In this document: piece after piece, positions 1-13,158 of the stretch | Layout of the letters: every line of letters starts with the position of its first letter | How positions within the stretch are numbered: position 1 is the first letter of the stretch | Source: Eucommia ulmoides | Lineage: Eukaryota > Streptophyta > Magnoliopsida > Garryales > Eucommiaceae | Length of the DNA stretch: 64,000 nt | NCBI GenBank assembly: GCA_016647705.1 | Contig: CM028336.1 | Span: 13,028,880 to 13,092,879 of the forward strand | Reading direction: 5' to 3' | Made by a program: the position numbers and the translations under genes | Notes under the pieces: model-generated | Seen by the model: the letters and a program-made list of their open reading frames with translations, nothing else | The model's database searches: none | Told to the model about the DNA's origin: nothing

Positions 1-1125
1 GTGATTTTTCCCTAAGAGTTTACCTTATTTTCCTTCTTTGGATATTTTTGGTTGTTCTCAATCGTTCACTGTCAACTTCTTGAGATCTTTCTCCAAGATC
101 CTCAAGAACTCCTTCAAGAAAGTATTTCGACAAAATTTTGAGGTTCTTATTGAATAGAAATCTTGAAAACCCAATGGAACCGAGAGCATAATTCGAGCCT
201 AGAAAGAAGTTATGGGTTCAAGCTCTTTAAATTCTGAAAAATAATAGTCATATTTATAAGATGGGCACCGTACGCAATGGCCAATGCATAGGGTAATCCA
301 GCCTACTCCTTAGGGGCTGTTTGGATTAGCGGTTATCCCTTTATGTCTTGAGGTTAGATGGTTTCGGACAAATCTTAAATATTCTGTAGGATTTTCAAAT
401 ATTTGATAATGATTACCAAATCTATAAATATCTAAAAGTAATGATTGGCAATAATTTCTCATGATTGGAAATCATTAGTCATCATTAGCAACAATTAGAT
501 ATGACTGGATTGTACATAGGGAATTTATGGGTTGATGTGTCACATTTCAGTTTTGTTTGGTGACTAAGTATCGGTTACTCGAACTATTTCAGTTTGGTTG
601 CCATTAATGATTTGGAGGTGCATTAAACTTGTCTCCAATTGTCATTTTTAAATTAATTCTGGATGATGACACTTAATGTGATGGGCATTTAAAGCTTTCC
701 AATGGGATTGGTTTGGTTCGGTTTGCCTTGTAACGGTGTACTCACATTTCAAGTAATTTGGTTTCCCTAAAATATTTTAACCAAAATATATAGGTGCCTT
801 GAATGTGGTCTTCCTATGTCATCCCAAGCATTTTATGGTTGATGGTATGGGTATCTAATGGCTCATTAAATGCATTCCTTGGTGGCGAACCAGATTGGTT
901 GGATTGATAATCGATAGTTACTTTTCAAGTAACTTGGTTTCTCCCTTAGACATTTTGTAGGAAATATCTTGGGAATTTAATGCACACTAATGGGTAACTA
1001 AATGCTTGGTAGGGCCCTTTATGAGATAGGATTTAATGGCTAGTCGTGACGACTTTGGTTTGGTTGATTCCGAACCGAGTCCTAAGCCTTAGTTACTTTG
1101 GGTAACTTAAACTTGTCATGGCAAT
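1..1125 (-). repeat. Interior part of an old Ogre-like LTR, reverse orientation
   Basis: Read on the minus strand, this stretch follows the order and wording of the Ogre LTR interior at about 1565-2950: the 'gttcgccacc' block, the 'gcttgggatgacat' block, the 'accacattcaagg' block, then the 'attcttgaag/ggagaaa' block. It is much diverged. It stops exactly where the younger Ogre LTR begins at 1126. The missing start of this same LTR appears at 48842-49280, so the two pieces are probably one LTR split by the younger Ogre insertion. No gene was seen. The homology is by eye. Confidence 0.7.
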
Positions 1126-4100
1126 TGTAGACACCGCATTTTGTCTTGCACAGTCAGTGTCGGATCAAGTATAAGTTCAGATAAATTTTAAACTCAGGTT
1201 TAAAGGGAATGGATTTCTACCTGAGATCACACTAGGCAATATACAAAAACAACCAAAAACATGACAAAAACGCAAAAAAAATGTTGAATTTGACCAAATA
1301 TAGCTAAGTAAAAGTTTTGGGTCAAAATCGAAATTCCTATGATTTAAGGAGGTATAAAATAACTTTACTAAGGTTTTATTTTCATCAAATCATCTTTAGT
1401 ATTGATAAATTTTAGTCCCTGCCTTTAAATTATAGGACATTTCAAATAATTAACTCGGTTACCCGACCTCGACTTTGAAATATTTACTTTTCACTACATC
1501 TTGTCAAATTTAAAACCAAAAACTATAGTTTCTCCCATGCATACCACATCACATACTAAAAAGAAATAATCCAAGACACCTTAATCAAGGCTTGGAAAGG
1601 TCATGACAAAGCCCTAAATCACAAGGTAATTTAAGGTGTGGGCTTGACTTAGATTTTCACCAAATCCAAGTAGTCTTGACAAACCATCCTAGGCCCATGA
1701 AATCAAGGGGACTAGCCATAATTTAAGGCCCACAAACTAATCCTTATAATGACCAAGGATCCTTCCTAGAAGTGTCCTACCAAATGGTAAAGGAAGAGGA
1801 CAAGACACTTAGGGCACAACCAACCATTATCGAAACCAAATCGATTCAGTTCGCCACCTAAATAAGGCATTCAATGACCATTGAATGTCCATTATATCAA
1901 TAATTAAATGATTGAGATGACATGTCAAGACCACATTCAAGGTATCTATATACTTTAAACAAAATATCTTAGAAACCAATCGAAAAACTTGAATCGTGAC
2001 GACCCATTAACGAAACCAAACCGGATGAGTAGCCTCCAAGCAAAACATTGAATGCACATACCATCAAGAATTAAATGCTTGGGATGACATGGAGTGGCTA
2101 AGTTCAAAGGATCTACATATATTCACAAAAGTATCTAAGGGTAATTGCAACTCGGAAACCAACCGACGGTTACAAGGAAAGTGCACCTGATTCCATTCGG
2201 AATGAAACGAATGTGTGGCCTCCAAGTCATGACTCATCATTTTTCATTAAATGCAAAGTGACACCAAAGGACTAGGTTCAATGCATATTCGGAGCATTTA
2301 TGACAACCAAATCGGAATAGTGCATCTAACGGATATTTAGCCCCTAAACCGAACCGGATTTATCCCGTCAAGTCATAAATGAACCCATGTGCATAGAATG
2401 CCATTGGTGGAAAGGTAATGATTTCCAATGATTACCAAAACTTTGAAAAGATTTGGTATTCATTACCAAAACTTTGAGAATCTAGCCTTCTCCCCTAAAT
2501 TCGTTCTAAACCAAATCAAACCAAGACAAGATAGTAAGTCCTCGAGACTAAACACCCCCCAAGGAAGAGGTTGGTGTTACCTGCACATTACCTAATGCAT
2601 AGGCCCCCAACCTATAAATAGGGTTGCTAGGGTTCTCATTTTCTCAAGTCTTGAAGGCCTAGCTTCTATCTCTAAACTAGAGCAACTATCTCGGGTCATA
2701 GGCCTCTCAATCGAATTTCTCAAAAAACACGTCGTTATTCTGGCAAAATTTAGTTGTGGAAGAAATTCTTGAAGTTCTTTGAACAAAAACTTCAAGGATT
2801 GATGAAAACCGATAAACATCGAACCAAGGAGAAAAGGACATAGGCTACTTAGGGAGGACTACATCCCCTAAGTAGGTTGTTGTTCTTGGGTTCTTGGCTA
2901 GGAACTCAAAAAACCACGACCACTGATCAACCACGGGCCAAACACCAATCAAGGAGAATGAGGTAAATACTTAGGAAAGACCACATCCCCTAAGTAGGTA
3001 TGTTTCTACCAAACAACCTATGATTCTTGATTGATTTTGTGCATATTGCTTTGTATATAGCAGAGTCTTGCAAATAATAAACTTACTTTCATGTTCTTAA
3101 CACATACAACGCATAAAAATCAAACAAACCCTAAAAACAACCTAACAAGCATTTGATTTTGTCAAGAACATCAAGCAAACACTTAATCTTAACCATAACA
3201 ACCAAATTAGGGTTAAATCATACAAAAATCATTCAAGAGAATTCAAAACATACCAAGACATTAAAAAACATAGACTTATTCAACCACGTGGTAAAAACAC
3301 GTGCGAATTCGAGCAAAATGATTATTCACACCATTAGTTATACATAGTCTATATGATTCTACCCAAGAACATCATATTTATCTTTTCCCTTTTTAGCTAA
3401 ACAAACACACATATATACATATATTCTTATATACTACACCAACAGGCACTTGTGGCTAAGAACTCCGAATAAAGGGAGTGCGTCTATTCCTTCAGGGATA
3501 TGTGTGATTCTTCTTCAGAAGCCTTCCCGTTTTCCTTAGTTACGAGTATGTCTAGAATAAATATATGGTGTTTTTTTTTTTTTTTTTTTTAAACTCACAA
3601 CTCACATACAAGCACTAAACTAACCAAAGCAAATAAGTTTGTTTGAGGTTCTTGACAAAATCGAAGGTTTGTTTCAAGGTTATGATTCAGGTTTGTTCAA
3701 CCAAAATTAACTGATAATCAACCAAAACTTAACTAAACTAGCTCAAATTTAACCAAAACCAACCCGGCGTTTCAAACATAACAAGAATGAACTACGTCTG
3801 ACCTGATCTTTGATAACCATCCAAAGTACGTAGGCAACCCATAAGGGTTCGGTCACACCTCTAATAATAAACCATGTCTTTACCCAAACCAAAACAAACT
3901 GCGTGATGACCTGATTCTCGTTCGAGATACTGAAGATTGAAATAGAATCGCAATATAGCACAAGTCGGTGACGCCAAATCAACAGCGCTTTAGATCAAGA
4001 ACTTATATATTATCTCTCACAAAAATCTCAGCATAAATATCACTTTTTAGAATAGCTCAAAGCTGATGTTCTTGATATATTTTATCCAATTTCGCAGGTC

Positions 4101-5751
4101 TATATATGTAGATTCAAATCAAGCCCTCCAACAGCTACTTTTCAAAAGATATACCTCTAAAAGACACCTTTAGACCCCATATAATATAATCATTCAATTC
4201 TAGTGTAATTCGTTTAAAAATAACTTTCAAAACGCTCAAAGAAGTCCATAAAATATTTCTCAATTATCAATCATAAAGATAGGAAGTATTTTGTTGCTAA
4301 AATTAAGAGAACATTTAATTATATGGATCAAATCAATAGAGATATCAAAATACATGTACCATATCTTCAGTAGGTTCAAATCCCCCCAAATTCTCCCTTA
4401 GAATCATAAAAAAATAGCTAGTTTTTTTTACCAAAATCCCAAATTCCTCAAACTATCAACCAAAACAATCAGTTAACCGAACTCTAGCCATCTATTGACC
4501 AATTGATTCAACATAGAAACCAAGCCAAACCCAACATGCCAATCGGTTGACCGATCCCCCTTCAGTAGGTTGACCAATTAGTTTAGGGAGTTTCGCATTC
4601 CAAGTTCCAGCACAATTGGTTGACCGATTACCTCCTACTCAGTTGACCAATTGTCTCCCAATCAGTTGACCAATTGGTTTAGAGACTTCCACTTTTCCAT
4701 CCTTAAGCCCATCGATTGACCAATCGCCTTTAGTCGATTGACAGATTGCTTTAGGATCTTCGATTTTTGCTCCGAAAACCTTACTATTTCAAATAGTTAA
4801 CCGATCCTTTCTAATAAGTTGATGGATTGATGCTAGTTGGTTAATTGCTTCACCAATTTATACTCCAAAACCCAACATTCTGATTCAGTTAGCCGATTAT
4901 TTTTCTCAGTTAACTGAATTGACCCTAAACCTCAACTTTTTATAATTTAATCATGATTTTGAATTAGGTCACATAAGGAGCACATAATTAATCAATAATT
5001 AGGATCCTAATCTTTATCATTTCAAGACACAAAAACATAACTCATTTAATAGTGTCGTGTGCGATCCTAATTTGGGTTGCATTAAGAGTATAAGAGTATT
5101 GAGTTGTTTTCACCTAATTTCTTCAATGTCCTCAATAGTCTTCATTTCTTTATTTTGTCCATCTTTGCACCCTTAACCTTTTCTTCAAGATATCTTCAAC
5201 ACAATCAATAAATGAAACTTTTTTTTTTTTTCTAAAACACTCAACAAACACATTAATTCTACCAAAATATCAACACTTACTTGTCCAACAAAACCTAGGG
5301 ATCAACAGAGGTGAATTATTCTTGTTTATGTAATCAAAGAAAATTGCTTGGATAGTGTTTAACAGCGAATATCTATTTAGACTAAGGTACCGTCTTCAGA
5401 CAGGTGTCTTGGGGGTATCTAACACCTTCCCCGAGTATAACCGACTCTTGAACTTAAAGAATATCGCTGATACATAGACTTATGGAAGTCAAAACACGGG
5501 CCATTTCAAAAGGAAAAATGATTTTCCAAAATCAAGATAACCTAGCACACCATTTAACCCTATGGTAGGTAGCGACTCCATTTTTTTTAACAAAAATCAC
5601 GACCTAATAGGTTTTTTAAGATTGAAATCCCTTGAAAAACCATTTTTAAAACGAACAAATTCAAACGAATTAGAGAGGAATGGTTTAAATTTGTTTTCAT
5701 CCTCTTCCAGATTCTCTACATTTTTCGCTAATTGAAATTCGAGGTGCGACA
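1126..5751 (+). repeat. Ogre 5' LTR
   Basis: It begins TGTAGACACCGCATTTTGTC and ends GTGCGACA, immediately before a tRNA-Arg primer site. It aligns by eye along its length with the split 3' LTR at 40180-40931 plus 46275-48841. At 4.6 kb it is inflated by a reversed Copia LTR at 3931-5307, leaving about 3.2 kb of native LTR. That is close to the 3.3 kb of the 3' LTR. The short ORFs inside are not conserved between the two LTR copies and are not called as genes. A 20-bp poly(T) run lies near 3570. Confidence 0.87.
3931..5307 (-). mobile_element. SIRE-like Copia LTR, reverse orientation, 3'-truncated
   Basis: On the minus strand it starts TGTTGATCCC at 5307, like the LTRs at 15481 and 61565. 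It shares their middle section, including the 'tatagacctgcgaaa' block and 'ttctaaaaagtg'. It also carries many copies of the family's interrupted palindrome, here ATCGGTTGACCGAT (4500-4910). The 3' end does not match the 15481 copy, and the flanks (GATAC, GAGGT) do not form a target duplication. The matching stretch of the Ogre 3' LTR carries about 215 bp of native sequence absent here, so insertion was accompanied or followed by deletion. The left edge is approximate. Confidence 0.68.
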
Positions 5752-5753
5752 GC

Positions 5754-5771
5754 TGGCGAATCCGTTGGGGA
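5754..5771 (+). other. Ogre primer binding site (tRNA-Arg)
   Basis: TGGCGAATCCGTTGGGGA begins two bases after the LTR end. It matches the TGGCGACTCC.CTGGGGA type, complementary to the 3' end of plant tRNA-Arg, which is the usual primer of Ogre/Tat elements. Confidence 0.85.
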
Positions 5772-5772
5772 C

Positions 5773-7280
5773 TTTAGAGAGTCAAGCCTAGTTGTAGTCT
5801 AAATCCATATTCACTATGCAATAACATCCAAACATTATGTCTTTGATTTCAAACAAAAAACAATTTCCTACCAGAAGCATAATGATAACAATAACAATAA
5901 TAGCAAAACAATACAAAGCATATCATTTCATGTGTATATATCAGTGTGCATACATATTTACTAGCTTTCTTTACTACATTTTACTTCACTGTCTTTACAT
6001 TGCCACATTTAAATGTTGTCTTTACATTTCTGCATTTACATTGCTATATACTTTCTTAAACGCATGAGCACTCACTTTGCATTGCATAACATCAATGGAA
6101 AACCCAAACCATAACCCTCTTAGGGATAGAGAGAGGCCGACAGTAGGGGCTAAATTCGGCGAGGTCATGACACCAATCTAAGCCCTGAAAATAGTTAAGT
6201 TAGAAAGAGAAATTAATAGAAGCAAGGTCAGAGGTTGCATCCCCCGGGATCTAGCTATGAACCTCTTCTCGCTTGGACCACCAAACTGAGATGGATGTTC
6301 CCCTCGGGGAAGGACACCAGTGGTCTGAATGTTTCGGAACTGAGCTTTTTAGGATTCGCTAAAAGAAAAGCCAAAGTTGCATATAGTGAGCCAGGAATAG
6401 AGAAAAGCCAAAACCTATTCCACTTAGGACACAATGTTAGAAATAGACATTTAATTTTGCTGTCAATATATCATTACCCAGAAACCTTACAAAAAAAATT
6501 GCCTCTAAGACTAATAAAGAACATAATAATCAAAATACGAATTTCCATTCCTCTTTATCTATAAGCTTGCTCACATTCTCTAATTGTATTTGATTAGATT
6601 GACTACTAAACAAGCCATGAAAAAGAGTAAAGAGAATCTTTCGTATGACTATACAAGGTTTTATTATACTCAAAAACTTTATTTCGTTCAGATTCAGGTC
6701 TTGCTTTAGTTTGAGGTCAAGTCTGTAATTATAAGCAAAGTACACTCCGTCTGTGGAGTAGTCATGACAAAAATTCGATATGGTTGTAAATTATAAAATT
6801 TGGAACTAATGGAAATCTCATCTCAAATTAATTCATTGTCAAACCACAAATGCCTATGTAAGCAAAATACTGACACGACCATCTTCTAAGTAGGAAACAT
6901 TGCTCCGCATAAGAAAACACATGTCTCCCGTTCACCAGTTCACACTCGGTCTCAAGCACGACAACCGATCCTAATGGAGGATATAGAGGAACGGCCAAGT
7001 GAACCTATCAGGGTAGTCCAACTAAAAGAATATATGGTTGTGTTGAAACAGTTAGTGGGGCAAATTTTGAAACTCTTGCAGCAACTTTACCACTCTCAGC
7101 AGAACTACGTAATCCTTGTTCAAACCCGGAACCCAATGGAACCAATAACCAATCATTAGCCCTCTAGCTCCAAAGGCCCTAGCCTAGTTACTAGATAAAC
7201 AATACCTACTGACCCTCAAGCACAAGTCACTCCGACTGTAACTGACCCAAACCCAAGTACCACTGCAGATGAACCAAATA
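5773..7280 (+). pseudogene. Ogre leader and N-terminal gag remnant
   Basis: This is the untranslated leader followed by a broken reading frame. A methionine codon at 6095 opens a 28-residue frame (MENPNHNPLRDRERP...) that ends in a stop. Further weak coding traces occur to 7160, including a glutamine/leucine-rich segment at 6974-7159 of the kind seen near the gag N-terminus of Tat elements. Frameshifts and stops are frequent. The sequence is cut at 7280 by a solo LTR and resumes at 10126. Assignment rests on position between the primer site and recognisable gag; the residues alone are weak. Confidence 0.5.
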
Positions 7281-10120
7281 TGTAAGACCCGGATCGTTGC
7301 ATACGCATAATCATTAGTTGCATTTTTGAACATCTAGAAAATAATGGGGTAAAATATGTTATTCCTAATTTGATTTAAAATTTTAGGGATTAATTAGCAA
7401 TTTCCAAAATATTAATTTTAGGTTTGGGTTAATTAATAACTTAACAAGAATTGAGGGGGGAGATTTATGTAATTAAAACTAAAATAATAATATACATAAA
7501 CATATGGGTAGATGATCTCATCCCACTATTGTGCCTATATATATATACCATAGCTTCGAGAGAGTTCGGGAGAAAGAAAGAAAAATGGGAACATGAGGAA
7601 GTGGGTCGGCTTAGGGTGTGATCGTCACCATTGTCGTCACCGGAGTGGTGTGTTCTTCCAGTAAGATGTGGGTGGGAGTGTCGTGTATGGGTGCAATCGA
7701 TGAAGGTGTATGCGGTTCGTCTGCTCTGTTCGGCGGTGTATGTGTCTGTGGTGTCATTGGCCGGCCGACAGAGGGGGTGCTTCAATCGGCCATTCAATGT
7801 GTGTTTCGGTGTGTGTATTGTATGTGTGTGTTGTTCAGTGATCGTTGTCGTTTGTTCGTCGTAGGAGGGAAAACAGAAAAACGAAATAAGAGAGAGAGTA
7901 GGCCGTCGCTGGCGGTGCTGCCTGGTTGTTCCGGCATTGTCGGTCAACGTGTGGATGTGTTCGGTTGGCCGTTTAATCATCACTGGTACATGTAAAAATA
8001 TGTGTTCTTCAGTGTCGTTGGTGTGTGTGTGCTGTTTCGACAGCTAGTGTGTGTGTGTTGATCGGTTGGTGGGCGTCGTCAATTTCATGTGGGTCGTTAT
8101 ATGTGTGTATTGTCTAATATCTCCGGTGGTGTGGGTTGCTGGTTCAGCGATTCTTTCGGTCGGTGGTGGGTATCCGTCGAGTGTCGGAGTGGAGTGTAGA
8201 GTTAGAGAGAGAGAGAGCAACGTGTGTGTGTGTGTGTGTGTGTATGTTACGGTGTGTGTTGTGTGGGCATATGGTAGGTGTGTATGGGGAGTAGACGTGG
8301 AAGTGTGTGTGTTCGTTTGTCTGGTGGTACGTGTGTTCGATTAGGAAGACAGCGAGGCTTGATCGGCGGCGAAACCCAAACCAGAACAGAAAGCAGAAAC
8401 GTAAAACAGCAAAAGAAAAGGGGAAGAAGAAAAAGAAAAAAAAAAGAAAAAAAAAAATAGGAGAAATTACATAAACAACCCCAATAAAATCCAAAATCCA
8501 TCTCTCGGTCGACGGATGTTTCAGAACAAGTAAAAATCTAAATCGACTACCATTTTCATTAAATGGAATTATTAGCAAATGGGATTATAATTTTGCAATC
8601 GTTAATTCTAATAAATGTTGTCACCGTCCATATTAATAAATGCATAAAGTAATTATCAACGAAGCGAAATTAACCGAATAATAATTTTATATAATAAAAT
8701 GAGGGGAATGGGAAATTTTGAAATGTAGGGCTTGCATTTGGACGAGTAGGCTATTTTTTTTCTATAATATTAATTTAAGCCATGTCACAAATAGGTTCAC
8801 ATTTATCGGAGGATCAGTAGCGGATAGTCGGATGAGCTTTTGAGAGCGAATTATCAGGTGAGTGTATTGTCTTCTTGCCAAACTATTTTTTGATGTATAT
8901 ATATATGATGAAATATTTGTTTACTTAAACTGTACGAATTTATATATGATATGGATCAAGCAGGATTTGGGTGGGTTGGTAAATTGGATTTTCGGAAGAT
9001 TTCGATGGTTATCGGAAATGAGTTGAAAATGAATTTTTGTTGGATTTGGTAAAATTAGACGGTGTTTTTAAAAGAAAATAGAAAACATCTGTTTTTTCTA
9101 AAAATGTCTGGTTTTCTAAAAATAAATGGTGAAAAAGTGGTTTTGATAAAATCAGACGTTTTCTTTAAAAGAAAGTGTGAAATGTGATTTTTGGATTTAA
9201 AAGTTGGTTTTGAGGAAAAGGGATAGACGTGGTGATTTGACTACATTGAGTAGACGATATTTATTGAGTTGTGATTCGATGATGCTGTATTTGATTTGAC
9301 GATGCCATAGTATTTATCCGCTTTGGCGGAGTGATGTTTATCCGTTTCGGCGGAGTGATGTTTATCTGCTTCAACAGAGTGATGTTAGACGTTTATACTG
9401 CACAGTGATTATCCACTTCGGCAGAGTGATGGGTATTCGTAGGAAGGCATATCCTACGGATGGTATGGTACCATTGCAAACTCCCGATCATGAGGTTAAA
9501 ATGATCACTAGGGCTGGCCAGTGTGTGTTTGAGGTGTTTGTTTGAGTTGTGTGCTTAAAAAGTGTGTTTGAGATATGTGCTTGAGATGTGGTGTTTTACG
9601 TATATTGGCTGATTTGATATTTATTATCATGGTGATTAGTATGATTTTTATATTAGTTGGATTTAAATGGAACTTAATTATGTCGCTTTATTTTCTCTAC
9701 TTTTATACTAAAAATTTTACGAGCTATGTGGTATTTATAAACTTATGCTTGATCCATTTAGATGTTGTAGAATGAATTATTATTATAAAAATATTTTTTC
9801 TAAGAAGGTAGTACACTCGCAGGTGCATTCACTAGGCATCCGTCCCCTACTGGCAATAGGTTGAATCCAAAGGTACGATAGGGAAAGAGTATCTTGGGAG
9901 TGCTACTAGAGGTGAACACCGAGAGGTTTAAATGTTATGTATCTTTATCGTTACGATATTTTTTTGTAGGGACTGATGTTTCCCGAATTTGGGAGTATAT
10001 ATATGTTTGTGATACGTCTGTATGCATGTACATGGTTATTTCTGGTGTTGTGATTCTAGTTAGGTTGTGTCGATGTCACACCGGTCCCACAGTGATGGGT
10101 GTCCGAGGTGGGGTGTGACA
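7281..10120 (+). mobile_element. Solo LTR of a chromovirus-like (Tekay/Del-type) element, 2840 bp
   Basis: It begins TGTAAGACCC, ends GGGTGTGACA, and is flanked by a perfect 5-bp target duplication AAATA (7276-7280 and 10121-10125). Its last 47 bp form an inverted repeat (TGTCACACC ... GGTGTGACA) that closely matches the LTR end of the chromovirus at 55193-55238. That element's LTR also starts TGTATGACC. No primer site, polypurine tract or protein domain lies inside, which fits a solo LTR. The region 7570-8400 is strikingly GT-rich and creates long spurious ORFs. The Tekay assignment is inference; the LTR boundaries are directly seen. Confidence 0.85.
9313..9432 (+). repeat. 24-bp tandem repeat inside the solo LTR, five copies
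   Basis: The unit resembles TTTATCCGCTTTGGCGGAGT plus GATG. Copies start at 9313, 9337, 9361, 9385 and 9409; the fourth is degenerate. Each good copy contains a small inverted repeat, CCGCttt.GGCGG. It lies about 700 bp before the LTR end. Confidence 0.85.
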
Positions 10121-10125
10121 AAATA

Positions 10126-12400
10126 CTATCCCAGTTATACCAAAAACCAACAACTAATTCAAAATAGATGTGAAAGAATAATTTGAGAAAACATCCCTGC
10201 TAACAGATAAACTACTACGAATTAAAAGGGAACTCCCAGAAGTAAAGAGGGGAGACTTGGGAGCCAATGCCTGATTCCTCAAGTTGTCCTCTATACCTTA
10301 TGTAAAGTTCCCCAACAACTTCGTCATGCCCACATTCATGAAATACGTCGGTTCAGGGTGCCTATATAGGCACATCCAGATGTATAAGAATGAGATGGGG
10401 ACATATATCCACAACGAGGCATTAGTCGTCAAACTCTTCCAACAATCGTTAGATGGACCTGCGTTGGTACTCTATAATAGAACATTCAAAGGTGAAGACG
10501 TTCCTTAACATAATTAAGGTCTTCTGCGAACAATATGGCTATAATCAAGAAGTATCACCGGATAAGATTTATCTCCAAACCTTGACTAGGAAAAGTGGGG
10601 AAAGTTTCCGAGAATATGTTGTCCGATGAAGGGATTGATCCATACAAGTAGTACCGCCAATGAAGGAGTCTGAGATGGTCCAAATGTTTATCTTGGGTCA
10701 GCCTCACCCTTACTATGAGCCTTTACTGAACACATTGAATAAACCATTCTCCAACGTGATCCTTCGAGGAAACTCTATAGAAAAAGGTGTTAGGACCGAC
10801 AGAATTCAGAAACCGACTAAGCAGGAACATAAGAGAGCAGCACCTAAGAAAAAATAACCTAAGGTGGCAATGGTAGGCTAGGGTCAAAGGAACCAGTAGA
10901 ACTTTCAACCTCAGTACAATCCAGAAACCAAATCCTCCTAAGTTTGAAAAAAAAAAATCTTTCAAAAGCAACTACCTCAATATGCACCACTACCTCAATA
11001 TGCACCACCATCTCAGTTTGCATCACTACCTCAGTTTATACCACCGTCTTAATTTGCTCATTTTCCAGCTCCAACATATAATCCATCTCCATATCAACCT
11101 CCTTATAGAGCTCCTCCACGGCCTCCAAACCCATCCAACTCCCAACAAAATTATAAACCAAATCAACAGTATAGAGAACCAAGGAAATTTACACATTTCT
11201 TTGTAACCCTTTCTCAGATCTTCGAGGAATGTGTTAAAAAAAAAATGCTTGAGACTATACCCCCAAAGAAACCAACCATTAATAGCCCATACTACAACCC
11301 AAACCAGTTCTGCACTTATCGTTCTAGAGCATCAGGTCATTCTATTGATAATTGCTACGCTGTGAAAAATAAGATAGAGGATCTTATACAAGACAAGGTG
11401 ATATGTTTCCCAAAAGAGAGGAAGACATCTTAGCCTAACTGTCTGCAAAACCCATTGCCCAAGCATGATCACTTAGCTCCAACTATCAACATGGTCCGAT
11501 GAGATTGGGAGATCGATTCGAACGACTATACCAGAATATGGAAAACTGATCCCAAACCACCACCAACAGTATGGGTAGAGGCTCGAAATGTCCCTAAAGC
11601 CTATTGGATAGACATGTCGATCTCACATACGAACGATAGACTTATCTCTTCTACTGGTTGGGGAAGTGAATTCGACAAAAAAGACAATAAGGGTAAGAGA
11701 CATATGATAGAGGAAAATCTAAAACTAATAGGTGAAGAATGAACAACTTATCAAGGGAAAAAATAACTAGACTAGATGCGGGGAGAAATTGATACGCTAA
11801 ACAAGAATATTACCGATATAGCCGTCGTAGTCAAACAAGTCTTGAATGTGTACCAGCCACCTAAGAAGGAACCTTCGAGAAACAAAACGATGTTTCTACC
11901 TAAGAAAATATTTGACCTCAATTACCCAAGTCAGGATGATGAGGATGACGAATCTAACCAAGCCTCGGAAACCTGGTAGCAAAACAATCCCCCTGCCAAG
12001 AAGAACTTTAGCGCCCAAGGTAGACGATCAAGCTATTTGAATCAAAATAATCTCTAGACTAACATGCTTGGTTGTGGCTTCATGAAGCTAAACCTTGACC
12101 AGCCCTGGGGTTTAGAAGTTTCTCACTTCACCGTACAATCGCAATCTTGTCAGAACCCGATAATGATCCGACCAAAAACCATACTAACCTTTGCAACCCC
12201 AAAGCAAAAACCGGTGAAAGAATTGAAAGAGGTTCCTTGGAACTACTCTATGACAATCAAAACCAATGTCATAAGGATAGAAGACCAAGTAGAGAAGATC
12301 GGAGGTATTACTCGGAGCAGAGAATATTTGTTGTACCAGACAAAGAACCCAAGGTTATCCCTAAGAAACTGTCACTAAGGAAGAAGTACAAGAATTCCTA
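10126..12400 (+). pseudogene. Ogre/Tat gag remnant
   Basis: Capsid-like residues are readable in pieces. At 10284-10508 there is 'PTFMKYVGSGCLYRHIQMYKN...FQQSLDGPALVLY', matching the 'F.KY.G...P..HL..Y...M' / 'FQ.SL.G.A..WY' pattern of Ogre/Tat gag. At 10660-10857 there is a 'FILGQPHPYYEPLL' segment. At 11245-11433 the frame has 'QFCTYRSRASGHSIDNCYAVK', equivalent to the C..H..GH....C zinc-knuckle-like block of this lineage. A low-complexity His/Tyr/Leu stretch near 10982-11200 corresponds to the usual proline/glutamine-rich linker. In-frame stops and frameshifts separate these pieces. Nucleocapsid/capsid role by family knowledge; not functional here. Confidence 0.75.
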
Positions 12401-13158
12401 AAGGCAGTTAAGAACACTAAGTACAAGGTCATCAAGCAATTGAGCAAAGCACTGACACAGATTTCGATCCTATCATTGATAATAACCTACGAAGTACATT
12501 GAAATGAGCTATTAAAAGTCGTCAATGAGGGCCACATACCAAGTTTCATATCATAGGATCACTTCACTAATATTGTGTAAAATTTTCTTAGCGCCAATCT
12601 CGTAACCTTTACTAACGACGAGGTTCCATCCAAAGGAACTGGGCACATCAAACCTCCCAACATATCAATGCGGTATCGGGACTTCATCCTTTCTAGAGTT
12701 CTGGTAGACAACGGGTCCGCACTCAATATTTTCCATCTGAGTACGTTAAAGAAGATAGGGGTAAACGAGGACTAAATCTGAAACACTACTATCATCATTA
12801 AAGCCTTCGACGAAGAAAAGAAAGAGCCCATGGGAGAAATTATGCTACCAATCGTTATAGGCCCGGTCACTTCTCAAGTAGACCTACGTGTCCTAAACAT
12901 ACCGGATACTTATAACCTACTCTTCAGAAGGCCCTGGATACATTTAGTTAGGGTAGTTCTCTTATTTCTCCACCGAAAGATGAAATTCATCTTCGAGGAT
13001 AGTATTATCACCATTTATGCCGAGAAAGATCATGCCATCTACCGAACCCCTGATGAACCTATAATAGTAGTCGAGTATGACAACCAACCAGCTTCCTTCC
13101 ATCCATTCGACATTGCTAGTAATTCATATATACGTTCGAGAAAGAAGTCTACCACCAT
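12401..13158 (+). pseudogene. Ogre/Tat aspartic protease remnant, 3' end truncated
   Basis: The active-site region reads LVDNGSALNIF (about 12700-12735); Ogre/Tat proteases typically have the VDNGS form in place of DTGA. It continues after a stop at 12830 with 'GEIMLPIVIGPV...YNLLFRRPWIH', which corresponds to the 'LPI.IGP....Y..LLGRPWIH' signature of the protease C-terminal half. Reading is broken by several stops. The expected RT and RNase H do not follow: the sequence runs into a reversed Athila-type LTR end at 13159, and the next Ogre coding sequence is integrase at 26699. Confidence 0.78.

Noticed and set aside
7465..7983. A 172-residue minus-strand ORF (and overlapping plus-strand ORFs of 125 and 77 residues)
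   Set aside because: All lie in the GT-rich part of a solo LTR. The residues are biased (His/Thr/Arg-rich) by simple-sequence composition, and no motif is visible.
8144..8578. A 144-residue minus-strand ORF with a Phe-rich hydrophobic run
   Set aside because: It is produced by an A/G homopolymer-rich stretch on the plus strand of the same LTR; the run is low complexity and not a membrane protein signature.
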